Source: Alphaproteobacteria bacterium
GTDB lineage: Bacteria; Myxococcota_A; UBA796; GCA-2862545
Length of the DNA stretch: 64,000 nt
Direction: 5' to 3'
Assembly (NCBI GenBank): GCA_020632915.1
Contig: JACKEP010000006.1
Span: 1-64,000 of the forward strand
Both the position numbers and the translations under genes were made by a program. The notes under the pieces are model-generated. The model worked only from the letters and a program-made list of their open reading frames with translations, searched no databases and was not told where the DNA came from. Below, one piece after another: positions 26,861-35,670 of this stretch (its first letter is position 1; each line of letters opens with the position of its first letter).

Positions 26861-29692
26861 TCAGGGGCAGGCGTCGTCGCAGGCGTCCCGCCACCCGTAG
26901 ACGGTGTCGTCGCGGGGGGCGGGGGTGCCGAGCGCGTAGCGGTCGGTGGCCTCGACGCAGTCGGGGTACTTCTCGACCGTGCACCAGTCGCCGCGACTGT
27001 ACTTGTAGAGGTACCACTCCCCCCGGGGGACCGTGATCGTGCCGGTGGCGACGTCGCCGTCGTGCGCGAGCGGCACGTGGGTCCACCCGGACGCGTCCGT
27101 GGCGACGTAGGGCGTGCCCGACGTGCCCGGGGGCAGGTGGACGGTGAGCGGCACCGTCACGGGCGGGCGGAGGTCGGACAGGGCACGGTCGTAGGCCAGG
27201 GCGATCGTGGCGTCGGCGGGCGGGAAGGGGAGCCGTACCCGCAGGGCGAGGGCCCCCGGATCCCGCCACCAGCCCGCGCCCTCGGGTGGCCACGCGCTGG
27301 CGGCGGGGACGGCGACACCATCCACCGTCACCCCGTCCACCGCGCCGTCCGCGCGCCACACGGTCAGGTCGAGCCACGGCGCGGGCCGTCGTGTGCCGGT
27401 GACGCCGTCGCGGGTCTCGCGGATGATCTGCACGGTGGCGCCGGCGTCGTCGGGGGTCAGGGTGATGGCCAGGGCGGCGTGGTCGACGCCCGGGTCTCCG
27501 TCGCCGGCGTCGTCGTACCAGGTGAAGCGCGAGGGCTCCGGGCCCGGGTAGAGCGCGAGCTCGAACGCTTCGGGCGCGGCGGCGTCGACCCAGGGCTGCA
27601 CGGGTCCGAGCGGCACGATGGCGCCCTCGCGCACGAAGGTGGGCAGCGCGGCGAGGGTGACGGGGCGCTGCACGGTGACGGGGCCGTCCCACGCGGCCCC
27701 CGACGCCCACTCGTACCAGCGGCCCGGCGGCAGGTAGACCTCCCGCGTGGTGGCGCCCTCGGTCACGACGGGTGCGACGAGCAGCCACGGTCCGAGGAAG
27801 GCCTCGTCGTCACGCGACACGCCCGGTGCGGCGGGCAGCTCCCACGCCAGCGGCCGGAGCATCGGTGCGCCTGTCCGGTGGGCGGCGTCGGCGAGGCTGT
27901 ACAGGTAGGGCAGCAGGCGCTGCCGTCGCCCGAGGAGCTGACGGCTGATGTCGGTGACCTCGATGCCGAACGCCCACGGCTCCTGGCCGGGCACGCCCTG
28001 GGTGACGTGGCCACGGAAGAACGGGCTGATCGTGCCCAACGCCATCCACCGCGCGAACAGCTCCGGGCTGGCCCCGCCGCTGTACCCGCCGACATCGGAG
28101 CCCACGAACGGCACGCCCGACAGCCCGAGGTTGAGCAGCATCGGCAGCTGCTGCTGCAGGCTCCACCACGCGCTCGGCGCGTCGCCCGTCCACACGGCGG
28201 CGTAGCGCTGGATGCCGGCCGTGCCCGCGCGGGACAGCACGAACGGCCGCGCGTCGGGACGGGCCCGCCTCAGGCCGTCGACGGTGGCGCGGGCCTCGAG
28301 CAGCCCGTAGGCGTTGTGCAGGTCGGCCATCGTGCCCCCGGCGCCGTCGCCGTCGATCGGCACGTCGTCGGGGACGGTGGTGCCGCCGCCACCTTCGGGG
28401 AACGTCGTCGGCTCGTTGACGTCGAGCCAGATGGCGTCGACGCCGCGTCCGGCGAACGCGGCGATCTCGCCCGCCCACCACGACCGCGTGGCCGCGCGGG
28501 AGAAGTCGGGCCACGCGCTGGTGCCGGGCCACGCCGTGCCCTCGTAGACCGCGCCGGACGCTGTGGTCAGCAGGTGACCGCCGTCGCGGGCCGCGGTGAA
28601 CACCGGCCACGCGGGGTCGACCTTCAGGCCCGGGTCGACGATGCTCACGGCGTGTATCCCGAGCGTGTGCAGGTGGGCGAACAAGCCCTCGGGATCGGGG
28701 AAGTCGACCGGATCGAAGGTGAACGACCGGAAGCCGTCCTGGGCCTGGATGTCGAGCCACACGCTGTCGGCGGGCAGGTCGAGGTTGCGGAACGTGGCGG
28801 CGAGGTCGGCGACCTGGCTGTCGGGGCGGTAGCCCCAGCGGCTCTGGTGGTAGCCGAGCGCCCAGCCGGGGGGCAGCGGCGCGCGGCCGGTCAGCGCGGT
28901 GAAGCGGCGCAGCACGTCGGGCAGGCGCGGACCGGCGAGCACGTACTGGTCGAAGGTGCCGCCGGCGGTGCGCATCGACCACTGGGTGTCTTCGGCCACA
29001 CCGAGGTCGACGGTCGCGCGCCGGGCCGTGTCGGTGAACAGACCCCACGCGCGGCCGTCGTCGACGCCGATCACCAGCGGCACCGACAGGTAGAGCGGGT
29101 CGGCGTTCGGTCCCCAGCCTCCCCGGGAGGCGTCGTAGGCGTCGGTGTTGTCGAGGTCCCACTGGCGGCCCCGCAGGTTCAGCGGACCGGCCTTCTCGCC
29201 CAGGCCGTGGAACGCCGTCGTGGCCGTGACGGTGGCGTTGAACTGCACCTCGCCCTGGGGCGTGCGGCCCCAGGCGCCGTCGGATGGGGTGTCGAGGAGC
29301 AGGACGCCGTCGGCGTCGCGGATCTGGACCCGGCCGACGGGGTCGACCGACACGACCAGATCCGGTCCGCACACCAGGGCGGTGTCGCCCTGTCCGGCCA
29401 CCTGCACGGGCACGGGCACGGGCGGCGTGGGGATCAACCAGTCCCGGACGACGGGCGACGCCCCGTCGGCCACCCACGACAACCGCACGACGCTGTCGGG
29501 CAGGTGGGTGATCGTGAGCGTGGCGGCACCGACGGGGACGGTGACCGCGTCGCCCGTGCGCACCGCCCACCCCGGTGCAGCGCCCGCGCCGTCGCAGCCG
29601 ACGACCTCGCCGGGGGTGTCGCCCGTGTCGGCGGGGCCGTCGGCGGCGGGCGTGCTGCACGCAGCGAGCAGGACGACGAGGCTGCGACGCAC
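26861..29692 (-). CDS. GH31 family alpha-glucosidase-type lipoprotein
   Basis: A 943-residue lipoprotein glycosidase that removes alpha-linked sugars by retention. The short signal MRRSLVVLLAACS ends in a lipobox. An N-terminal beta-sandwich (galactose-mutarotase-like) has FHGLGEKAGPLNLRG. The barrel carries the nucleophile Asp424 in WLDVNEPTTFPEG and the acid/base Asp504 in WTGDAPSAWW. C-terminal beta domains end with a starch-binding-like segment, YLYKYSRGDWCTVEKYPD, as in alpha-amylase accessory domains. The GTG start follows gaggggcc. Its linkage specificity (glucose or xylose) is not determinable. It is probably a surface scavenger of glycans. Confidence 0.93.
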   Translation of the reverse strand: MRRSLVVLLAACSTPAADGPADTGDTPGEVVGCDGAGAAPGWAVRTGDAVTVPVGAATLTITHLPDSVVRLSWVADGASPVVRDWLIPTPPVPVPVQVAGQGDTALVCGPDLVVSVDPVGRVQIRDADGVLLLDTPSDGAWGRTPQGEVQFNATVTATTAFHGLGEKAGPLNLRGRQWDLDNTDAYDASRGGWGPNADPLYLSVPLVIGVDDGRAWGLFTDTARRATVDLGVAEDTQWSMRTAGGTFDQYVLAGPRLPDVLRRFTALTGRAPLPPGWALGYHQSRWGYRPDSQVADLAATFRNLDLPADSVWLDIQAQDGFRSFTFDPVDFPDPEGLFAHLHTLGIHAVSIVDPGLKVDPAWPVFTAARDGGHLLTTASGAVYEGTAWPGTSAWPDFSRAATRSWWAGEIAAFAGRGVDAIWLDVNEPTTFPEGGGGTTVPDDVPIDGDGAGGTMADLHNAYGLLEARATVDGLRRARPDARPFVLSRAGTAGIQRYAAVWTGDAPSAWWSLQQQLPMLLNLGLSGVPFVGSDVGGYSGGASPELFARWMALGTISPFFRGHVTQGVPGQEPWAFGIEVTDISRQLLGRRQRLLPYLYSLADAAHRTGAPMLRPLAWELPAAPGVSRDDEAFLGPWLLVAPVVTEGATTREVYLPPGRWYEWASGAAWDGPVTVQRPVTLAALPTFVREGAIVPLGPVQPWVDAAAPEAFELALYPGPEPSRFTWYDDAGDGDPGVDHAALAITLTPDDAGATVQIIRETRDGVTGTRRPAPWLDLTVWRADGAVDGVTVDGVAVPAASAWPPEGAGWWRDPGALALRVRLPFPPADATIALAYDRALSDLRPPVTVPLTVHLPPGTSGTPYVATDASGWTHVPLAHDGDVATGTITVPRGEWYLYKYSRGDWCTVEKYPDCVEATDRYALGTPAPRDDTVYGWRDACDDACP

Positions 29693-29734
29693 GGCCCCTC
29701 CCTCGTCGCAGCGTACCGCAGCGCGCGCGCCGGG

Positions 29735-30250
29735 TCAGCGCACGATGATCACGCGTCGGCCGTGCTCGTCCTCGAAGATGATCGTGTCGCCCCCGCCGTC
29801 GTCCTGGGCAGCGGGAGGTGCGGGGGGCGGTTCCACCGGCAGGCCGAGCGGTGCGGGCGCGGGGTCGACCCACGGACCGGGAGGCGTCACCGCGTCCCAC
29901 GCCGCCTCCGGGCTCGCGAACGGACCCATCGCCACGGCGGGCCAGTCCGCGCACGTGACCTTGACCCGGGTGGGCGTCCACACCCCCAGCGTGGCGACGG
30001 TGGCCAGCATGCCGAGGGGACCGACCTGCGAGCGGACGTGCAGCACGCCGGTGTCGGGGCAGTAGCTGTCCAGCGGCACGGCCGACACGGGGATCAGCCC
30101 GAGGAACAGGCTGTGCTGCCAGGTCCGGTGGACGTCGCCGCGCGACGCCCCGGCGTCGATGGAACGCTGGGCGCTGTACTTGACCGACAGGCAACCGGGC
30201 AGGACGGCGGTGCTCGCCACCACCAGCAAGGGCAGGATCGTGCGGTGCAT
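29735..30250 (-). CDS. Bor/Iss-like lipoprotein
   Basis: A 171-residue lipoprotein (MHRTILPLLVVASTAVLPGC, lipobox Cys20). The mature N-terminal half resembles Bor/Iss proteins of lambdoid phages and enterobacteria: HSLFLGLIPVSAVPLDSYC followed by ATLGVWTPTRVKVTCAD parallels the family ending LGIYTPLEARVYC. The C-terminal part is proline-rich and unrelated. Bor/Iss lipoproteins aid serum resistance in E. coli; here, far from that context, it is only a fold-level match. The ATG at 30250 follows GGAGCC. It sits between the GH31 gene and another lipoprotein gene. Confidence 0.7.
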   Translation of the reverse strand: MHRTILPLLVVASTAVLPGCLSVKYSAQRSIDAGASRGDVHRTWQHSLFLGLIPVSAVPLDSYCPDTGVLHVRSQVGPLGMLATVATLGVWTPTRVKVTCADWPAVAMGPFASPEAAWDAVTPPGPWVDPAPAPLGLPVEPPPAPPAAQDDGGGDTIIFEDEHGRRVIIVR

Positions 30251-30262
30251 CGTGGCTCCAAG

Positions 30263-30299
30263 GGGCCCGCCCCGTGCGAGGGAGCGGCGGGGCGGGCCC
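30263..30299 (-). terminator. perfect 12-bp terminator hairpin
   Basis: GGGCCCGCCCCG at 30263-30274 pairs completely with CGGGGCGGGCCC at 30288-30299 around a 13-nt loop. It lies just after the stop of the minus-strand acidic lipoprotein gene and just before the Bor-like gene on the same strand, so it should end or attenuate that transcript. There is no U-tract. Confidence 0.7.
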
Positions 30300-30312
30300 G
30301 GCGGTGTGGGGG

Positions 30313-30807
30313 TCAGGGGCAGTCGTGGGACGGGTCGGTGCCGGTGTCGACGGTGTCGTCGCCCGCGACGACCACGAGCGCGTCGGCGATGACGGCCGTG
30401 CCGAGGTCGCCGAGGTCGAGCAGCGCGTCGACGCGGCCCCGCAGGCCCGGCGGCACGTCGACGGCCAGGTCGAAGCCGTCGTCGTCGTGGCGGATCGCGA
30501 GCACGGTGATGCCGTCGCTGAACGCGAGGTCGACGAGATCGGCGCTGTCGGCGTCGCCCGACAGCGTGCCGCGCACCAGCGACACCGTCCCCGACGGCAC
30601 GGTGCCCGGGTCGAGCGTCAGCGTCAGGTCGAGCGCGGGCAGATCGGTCTCGGTGTCGTCGCTCGGGTCGTTCGGGTCGTCGTCGTTCGGGTCGTTGACG
30701 TGGTCTCCGGACCACCAGGGGTCCCCGTCGCTGTCGTCGACGCCGACGGCGACGAAACAGCCAGGGGCCGTCAGCAGGGCAAGGGTCAGGGCGAGCAGTC
30801 GCTTCAT
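30313..30807 (-). CDS. acidic lipoprotein with Asp/Asn/Pro-rich linker
   Basis: A 164-residue lipoprotein (MKRLLALTLALLTAPGC, lipobox Cys17). A low-complexity linker (NDPNDDDPNDPSDD) after the anchor leads to a beta-rich domain with LDLTLTLDPGTVPSGTVSL. The C-terminal tail has TVDTGTDPSHDC. The ATG at 30807 has an excellent ribosome site (GGAGGAGACC). No family is recognised. The linker suggests a domain held away from the membrane. The gene ends at a perfect hairpin. Confidence 0.75.
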   Translation of the reverse strand: MKRLLALTLALLTAPGCFVAVGVDDSDGDPWWSGDHVNDPNDDDPNDPSDDTETDLPALDLTLTLDPGTVPSGTVSLVRGTLSGDADSADLVDLAFSDGITVLAIRHDDDGFDLAVDVPPGLRGRVDALLDLGDLGTAVIADALVVVAGDDTVDTGTDPSHDCP

Positions 30808-30944
30808 GGTCTCCTCCACTCGGGACGCCAGCGTGGCGGTCACCGGTCGTGGAACACCGGCCGTCGGCGGGGGTGTCACCCCGAAGTTGTCCGAGGGGGG
30901 ATCGGGCGCGTGGTAGGCTGGCGGGCTCGCGTCCCGAGGTCGCC

Positions 30945-33900
30945 GTGGTCCACCCGTTGCGCCGTTTGCTCCTGATCCTCGCGTCGATCGCCGCGGCGTG
31001 GCCCGAGGTGGCTGCGGCGGTCGACGGCAGCGGCGGACGGGTGCCGTCGCTCGCCTACGACGACCGGGAGCTACACCAGCTCATCACCCCGTCCATGGGT
31101 CACGTCCGGCACAACCAGCCCTCGATGGTCGACGGCTGGCTGATGCTGTCGGGGAACGGCACCTTCGAGCTGTGGGACATCTCCGACCCGTACGCGCCCG
31201 AGCGCGTGTCGAGCTTCGAGAGCCCCGACCACGCCGGCGAGGCCGAGTCCCACAGCGTCTCGTTCCACAAGACGGCGGACGGTCGGACGCAGGCGGCCAC
31301 GATCTCGGGCACGGGTGTGGACCTGTGGGACCTCGCCGACGCCGCGCACCCGACGCGCCTGGCGTCCGTCGCCCTCGAGGGCGTGCACTACGGCGACAAC
31401 ACCGAGGCCGTGTGGGGGGTGGCCTGGCAGGGGGACGTGCTCTACGTCGGCGGCACGAACACGGGCCTGCACCTGGTCGACGTGGTCGATCCCACCGCAC
31501 CACGCGTCGTGGCCCGGATCCCCACGACCGCGCTCGGCGGGGTCAGCGCCGGGCCCCTCTGGGCCGTCGGCAACCTCCTCGTGGTCACCACGCCCAAGGA
31601 GTACAAGGGCGTCGCCACGCTCGACATCTCCGACCCGCTCGACCCGGTGCTGCTCGACGCCGTCGTGCCCGAGAACAAGAGCTACATCGGGGGCTTCTAC
31701 GGCGGGGACGCCTGGCTGCTCACGCCGCTGCGCCGCTACGACGTGACCACCGACCCGTCCCACATCACGCTCGTCTCCACCGTACAGACGCCCACCGCCG
31801 AGTACATGTCGTTCGCCGACGGCTGGATGTTCATGTCGTCGCTGCGCCCCACCCCCGGCGTGTGGAAGCTCGACCCCTACGACGCAGCGCTCACCGCGGC
31901 GGGGATGACCAAGATCGAGGGCCGCCACGACGACCCCCTCGGCGGCTTCTTCACCGACGACCAGTTCAGCATGGCGGTGGGCAACCTCGTGGTGCTGTCG
32001 GACGACGAGGTCAGCATCGGCTCGGTGCTCGCGGTCCACGACACCGAGCCCGACACCCACCCGCCCCAGGTGCTCTACGTCAACCCGCCGGACGGGGCGC
32101 GGCAGCAGGCGCTGACCACGCGCGTGGGCCTGTCGCTGTCCGACCCGATCGACAGCCGGTCGATCCGTCCCGACACGATCGTGGTCCGCCCGCTCGACGG
32201 CGCGCCGCTCACCGGGTCGTGGAGCCTGAACCAGACGGTCGTGACCTTCTGGCCGGACACGCCGCTCGCACCCGACACCACCTACGAGATCGTGCTGCCC
32301 GCGGGGGGCCTGGCCGACGTGGTGGGCAACCCGATGGCGGCGGCGTTCACGTCGGTGTTCTCGACCGGTGAGGACGTGGCGGCGCTGCACTGCGCCGTGG
32401 CGCCGATCGCGGCGACGGCGGTCGGGGCACCGCTGGCGCTCACGGCGGAGGACGCCGGACCCGACGTCACCTACAGCTGGACCGTGGGGGAGGCGGCGTC
32501 GGCGTCGGCGTCGGCCGAGCGCACCTTCGCACCGACCCTCGACGTGGCGGGACGCTACCCGGTGCGGCTGACGGTCCACGGCCCGCAGGGGTCGCGCAGC
32601 TGCGCTGCCGTCGCTGTCGTGCACACGGCCCCGCTGGCCACGCGCCCCGTCGCGGCGTCGACCGTGGCCGTGGACGAGGCGTCGGGCCGCGCGTGGGTCG
32701 TCGACGCCGACGCCGACACGGTCACCGTGGTCGATCTGGCCACACGCAGCGTGGTGGGCGAGCACGTCGTCGGCGACCACCCGCGCACCGTCGCGGTGCT
32801 GCCCGACGGCCGCGCGATCGTCGCCAACCAGGACGACGACACCGTGTGCCTGGTGGACCCGCTCGTGGGTGCTGTGGACACGCTGGCGCTGCCGTGGGGC
32901 GCGCGTCCGTACGGGGTCGTGGTCACGCCCGACGGGCGCACGGCGTACGTCAGCGAGGAGGGCGGCGGTGCGGTGGCCGTGCTCGACGTCACGGGCGGGC
33001 TGTCGCACGTGGCCACGTGGCCGGTGCCTCGCGACGATGGCGGCCTGATCCCGCAGGTCCGAGGGCTCGCGTGGTTGCCGAGCGGCGGGTTGGTCGTCAC
33101 CCGGTGGATCTCGCCGGCCGACCGTGGCCAGGGCTGGGAGCTGTCCACCGACGACGGCGCCGTGGTGCGTGAGCTGTCGCTGCGCTTCGATCCCGGCCCC
33201 GACGACCACGACAAGGGGCGCGGGGTGCCCAACGGCCTGGGAAACGTCGCCGTGAGCCCGGACGGCGTCCGGCTCGCACTACCTTCAGCCAAGGCCAACA
33301 CCGCGCGCGGCACCTTCGTCGACGGCGAGGCGCTCGACGCCGACAACACCGTGCGCACCATCGTGTCCTGGGTCGACCTGACCACCGGCGCCGAGCTGGA
33401 GGACGCCCGCCTCGATCTCGACGACCACGAGCAGGCCGTCGCCAGCGCCTACAGCCCCCACGGCGACCTGCTGTTCGTCGTCAGCCAGGGCACGGCGCAG
33501 GTCGACGTCCTCGACGTGGCCACCGGCGCACGCGTCGCGGGCGCGTCGACGGGTGCGGCGCCCCAGGGCGTGGCCGTCACCGACGACGGCCTGCTCCTCG
33601 TGCAGGACAGCCTCGACCGCACGCTGTCGATCTACGACGCCACCGGCGTGATCGACGGCACCGACGGGGCGCTTCACCTGCTGGAGCGTCTGCCGACCGT
33701 CGCCGTCGAACCGCTCGACCCGGTGGTGCTCCGCGGCAAGCGCCTGTTCCACGACGCCCGCAGCCCGCGCATCTCCCAGGACGGCTACCTCACCTGCGCC
33801 ACCTGCCACCCGGACGGCGGCGGCGACGGGCGCACCTGGGACTTCACGTCCCGCGGCGAGGGCCTGCGCAACACGATCGACCTGCGCGGCAAGGCCGGGA

Positions 33901-35579
33901 TGGGCCACGGCCCGTTGCACTGGACGGCGAACTTCGACGAGGTGCAGGACTTCGAGGACGACATCCGCCTGCACATGGGCGGATCCGGCCTGATGGCGGA
34001 CGCCGACTTCGACGCCGGGGACCGTGCCGATCCGCTCGGCGCGCCCAAGGCGGGGCTGTCCGACGACCTCGACGCGCTGGCGGCCTACGTCACCTCCCTC
34101 GACCGCTTCCCGCGCAGCCCCTACCGCAACGCCGACGGCAGCCTGACCGACGACGCCCTTCGCGGCCGTCGCCTGCTCGAACGCCTCGACTGCCTGACCT
34201 GCCACGGCGGTCCCACGCTGACCGACAGTGCTGACGGGACGCGCCACGACGTCGGCTCTGCGGGTCCGGGGTCCGGGGGCCGGCGCGGGGGGGCCCTCGA
34301 CGGCTTCGACACCCCGACGCTGCTCGGCCTGCACGCGACGGCGCCCTACCTGCACGACGGCAGCGCCGCGACGCTGGAGGAGGTGCTCGCGCTCCCCGGC
34401 CACGGCGACGCCCAGGCCCTGTCGGCGCGCCAGACCCGTCAGCTGGTGGCGCTGCTGCTCCAGCTCGAGAACGACCTGCCCGAGCCCACGGCCGGCTGCG
34501 CCTGCGACGGGCGCGGTCGGGGACCGGCGGCGTGGGTCGTGGTGCTGCTGGTGGCGGTGGCGCGGCGCCGACGCCGATGGGGGCGTGCGGGGAGGGCGGC
34601 GCACATGCTCCTGGGGTGGCTGCTGCTGGTCGGATGCGGAGGCGGCGCGGTCGTCGAGCGTCCGTTGCCCGACGCGCCCGCCGGTGCCGCGTTCGGCGTG
34701 GTGCACGTCGACGCGCCGTCCACGTTCTGGCCCCGGTCCGGGTTCACCCCGATGGTGCCGCCCGTCCCACTGCCGTCGGCCGTCGCCGGGCAGGACACGG
34801 TCGAGGTGTGGGTGCGGGTGCCGGCGGACGCGCGGCTGGCGGTGGTCGACGGTCCGGACGGACCGACCCTGCGCTGGCCCGCGGGCGCGGCGGCGGATCG
34901 GGTGGAGTGGCGGGGCACCGGCGAGGGCCGGCATGTCGTCGACGTACGCGGCACCATCCTCGACGCCGACGGGGTCGCCTGGGACCACCTGTACCGGCCT
35001 GCAGGTGTCGGACCGGAGGCGCCGCTGCTCGGCGTGCGGTGGCCGGCGTCCGACGTCGGGGTGCGCGCGGCGGCCGTGGCCTGGCTCGGCGACGCGCTGG
35101 CCGACCGTCCGCCGATGGCCCCCGCGTCGACGGAGGCGAAGGCGCGCTGGCGCGAAAGCCTGGAGCGCAAGGCGGTCTGCACGAGCTGCCACGTGCCCCT
35201 GCGGCCGGCCAACGCGCGCCCGGGCGCCCACGGCCTCGTGGACCGCGGCACCGACGCCAACGGCTGGTTCACCCCGGCGACGCTCCTGGCCGACGACGTC
35301 CCGATGGAGACCTACAGCCAGGATCGCAGCGCCGCCGTGTCTGCCGTGTCGGTGCGGTGCGGGTCGGAGGCCGCGCACCAGGGCGTGCGCGGGACGTGGG
35401 CGTGCCCCGACGGCAGCACCCCGATCGGGCACCTCGATCTCGCGGCGGCGTGGACATCGGATCCGGACCACGCGGCGGCGGTGTGCGCCGGGCGCCGGTG
35501 GCTCGCCGATCACCTGGACGAAACGGGCCTGTCGCGCTGGCCGCGCCTGCTGGAGGGCTGCAATCGTTCGAATCGTTGA
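30945..35579 (+). CDS. giant exported beta-propeller / di-haem cytochrome c, fused in frame to a mono-haem lipoprotein
   Basis: A 1544-residue open frame starting at GTG 30945 with a Sec signal. In order: LVIVD beta-propeller repeats (about 65-330, e.g. FELWDISDPYAPE), an SbsA/Big_5 Ig-like domain (about 370-475), a PKD-like domain (about 480-560), a second YVTN-type propeller (about 562-910), and a di-haem cytochrome c peroxidase-like region with CATCH (Cys951) and CLTCH (Cys1083). At 1184-1216 there is a MYXO-CTERM-like signal: GCAC, a hydrophobic stretch AAWVVVLLVAVA, then RRRRR. A normal protein would stop there, but the frame runs on into MLLGWLLLVGC and a CTSCH (Cys1412) domain. It is the first gene of the probable RiPP/haem cluster. 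Confidence 0.8.
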   Translation: MVHPLRRLLLILASIAAAWPEVAAAVDGSGGRVPSLAYDDRELHQLITPSMGHVRHNQPSMVDGWLMLSGNGTFELWDISDPYAPERVSSFESPDHAGEAESHSVSFHKTADGRTQAATISGTGVDLWDLADAAHPTRLASVALEGVHYGDNTEAVWGVAWQGDVLYVGGTNTGLHLVDVVDPTAPRVVARIPTTALGGVSAGPLWAVGNLLVVTTPKEYKGVATLDISDPLDPVLLDAVVPENKSYIGGFYGGDAWLLTPLRRYDVTTDPSHITLVSTVQTPTAEYMSFADGWMFMSSLRPTPGVWKLDPYDAALTAAGMTKIEGRHDDPLGGFFTDDQFSMAVGNLVVLSDDEVSIGSVLAVHDTEPDTHPPQVLYVNPPDGARQQALTTRVGLSLSDPIDSRSIRPDTIVVRPLDGAPLTGSWSLNQTVVTFWPDTPLAPDTTYEIVLPAGGLADVVGNPMAAAFTSVFSTGEDVAALHCAVAPIAATAVGAPLALTAEDAGPDVTYSWTVGEAASASASAERTFAPTLDVAGRYPVRLTVHGPQGSRSCAAVAVVHTAPLATRPVAASTVAVDEASGRAWVVDADADTVTVVDLATRSVVGEHVVGDHPRTVAVLPDGRAIVANQDDDTVCLVDPLVGAVDTLALPWGARPYGVVVTPDGRTAYVSEEGGGAVAVLDVTGGLSHVATWPVPRDDGGLIPQVRGLAWLPSGGLVVTRWISPADRGQGWELSTDDGAVVRELSLRFDPGPDDHDKGRGVPNGLGNVAVSPDGVRLALPSAKANTARGTFVDGEALDADNTVRTIVSWVDLTTGAELEDARLDLDDHEQAVASAYSPHGDLLFVVSQGTAQVDVLDVATGARVAGASTGAAPQGVAVTDDGLLLVQDSLDRTLSIYDATGVIDGTDGALHLLERLPTVAVEPLDPVVLRGKRLFHDARSPRISQDGYLTCATCHPDGGGDGRTWDFTSRGEGLRNTIDLRGKAGMGHGPLHWTANFDEVQDFEDDIRLHMGGSGLMADADFDAGDRADPLGAPKAGLSDDLDALAAYVTSLDRFPRSPYRNADGSLTDDALRGRRLLERLDCLTCHGGPTLTDSADGTRHDVGSAGPGSGGRRGGALDGFDTPTLLGLHATAPYLHDGSAATLEEVLALPGHGDAQALSARQTRQLVALLLQLENDLPEPTAGCACDGRGRGPAAWVVVLLVAVARRRRRWGRAGRAAHMLLGWLLLVGCGGGAVVERPLPDAPAGAAFGVVHVDAPSTFWPRSGFTPMVPPVPLPSAVAGQDTVEVWVRVPADARLAVVDGPDGPTLRWPAGAAADRVEWRGTGEGRHVVDVRGTILDADGVAWDHLYRPAGVGPEAPLLGVRWPASDVGVRAAAVAWLGDALADRPPMAPASTEAKARWRESLERKAVCTSCHVPLRPANARPGAHGLVDRGTDANGWFTPATLLADDVPMETYSQDRSAAVSAVSVRCGSEAAHQGVRGTWACPDGSTPIGHLDLAAAWTSDPDHAAAVCAGRRWLADHLDETGLSRWPRLLEGCNRSNR
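34605..35579 (+). other. probable separate lipoprotein cytochrome gene inside the long frame
   Basis: The ATG at 34605 is preceded by a good ribosome site (ggaggg, 8 nt) and begins a textbook lipoprotein signal, MLLGWLLLVGCGGG. The 324-residue product has one CTSCH haem site and cysteine pairs further on. It starts right after the MYXO-CTERM-like end of the upstream protein. Translation may begin here independently even though no stop separates it from the upstream frame. Confidence 0.55.
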
Positions 35580-35600
35580 GATGGTGTGTTCGAATCATTG
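35566..35600. repeat. AT-richer direct repeat before the Cys-repeat lipoprotein
   Basis: GTTCGAATCGTTG at 35566-35578 and GTTCGAATCATTG at 35588-35600 agree at 12 of 13 positions, and each contains the palindrome TTCGAA. Their starts are 22 bp apart, about two helical turns. The stretch is clearly less GC-rich than its surroundings. It lies 63-97 nt before the precursor start, a plausible operator site. Confidence 0.45.
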
Positions 35601-35670
35601 TGCTGGTTGTGATGGATGCACCGGACCATGCTGCGCACGTCCCCCGAGACTGGAGGAAGGACATGCGTAG
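35581..35670 (+). CDS. possible 29-residue Cys-rich small ORF
   Basis: An ATG right after the preceding stop (TGAGATG) opens a frame of 29 codons, MVCSNHCAGCDGCTGPCCAR and so on, with six cysteines in 18 residues. It overlaps the ribosome site and first codons of the downstream lipoprotein. Its codons (tgt, aat, cat, ggt, gat, gga) are unlike the genome's GC-ending codons, which argues against long-standing coding. The Cys density next to a Cys-modifying enzyme is the reason for listing it. It could be a leader peptide or chance. Confidence 0.25.
   Translation: MVCSNHCAGCDGCTGPCCARPPRLEEGHA

Noticed and set aside
35581..35662. AT-richer stretch before the precursor as a sign of recent insertion
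   Set aside because: It is only about 80-100 nt, has no flanking repeats or transposase, and is as well explained by a regulatory site.
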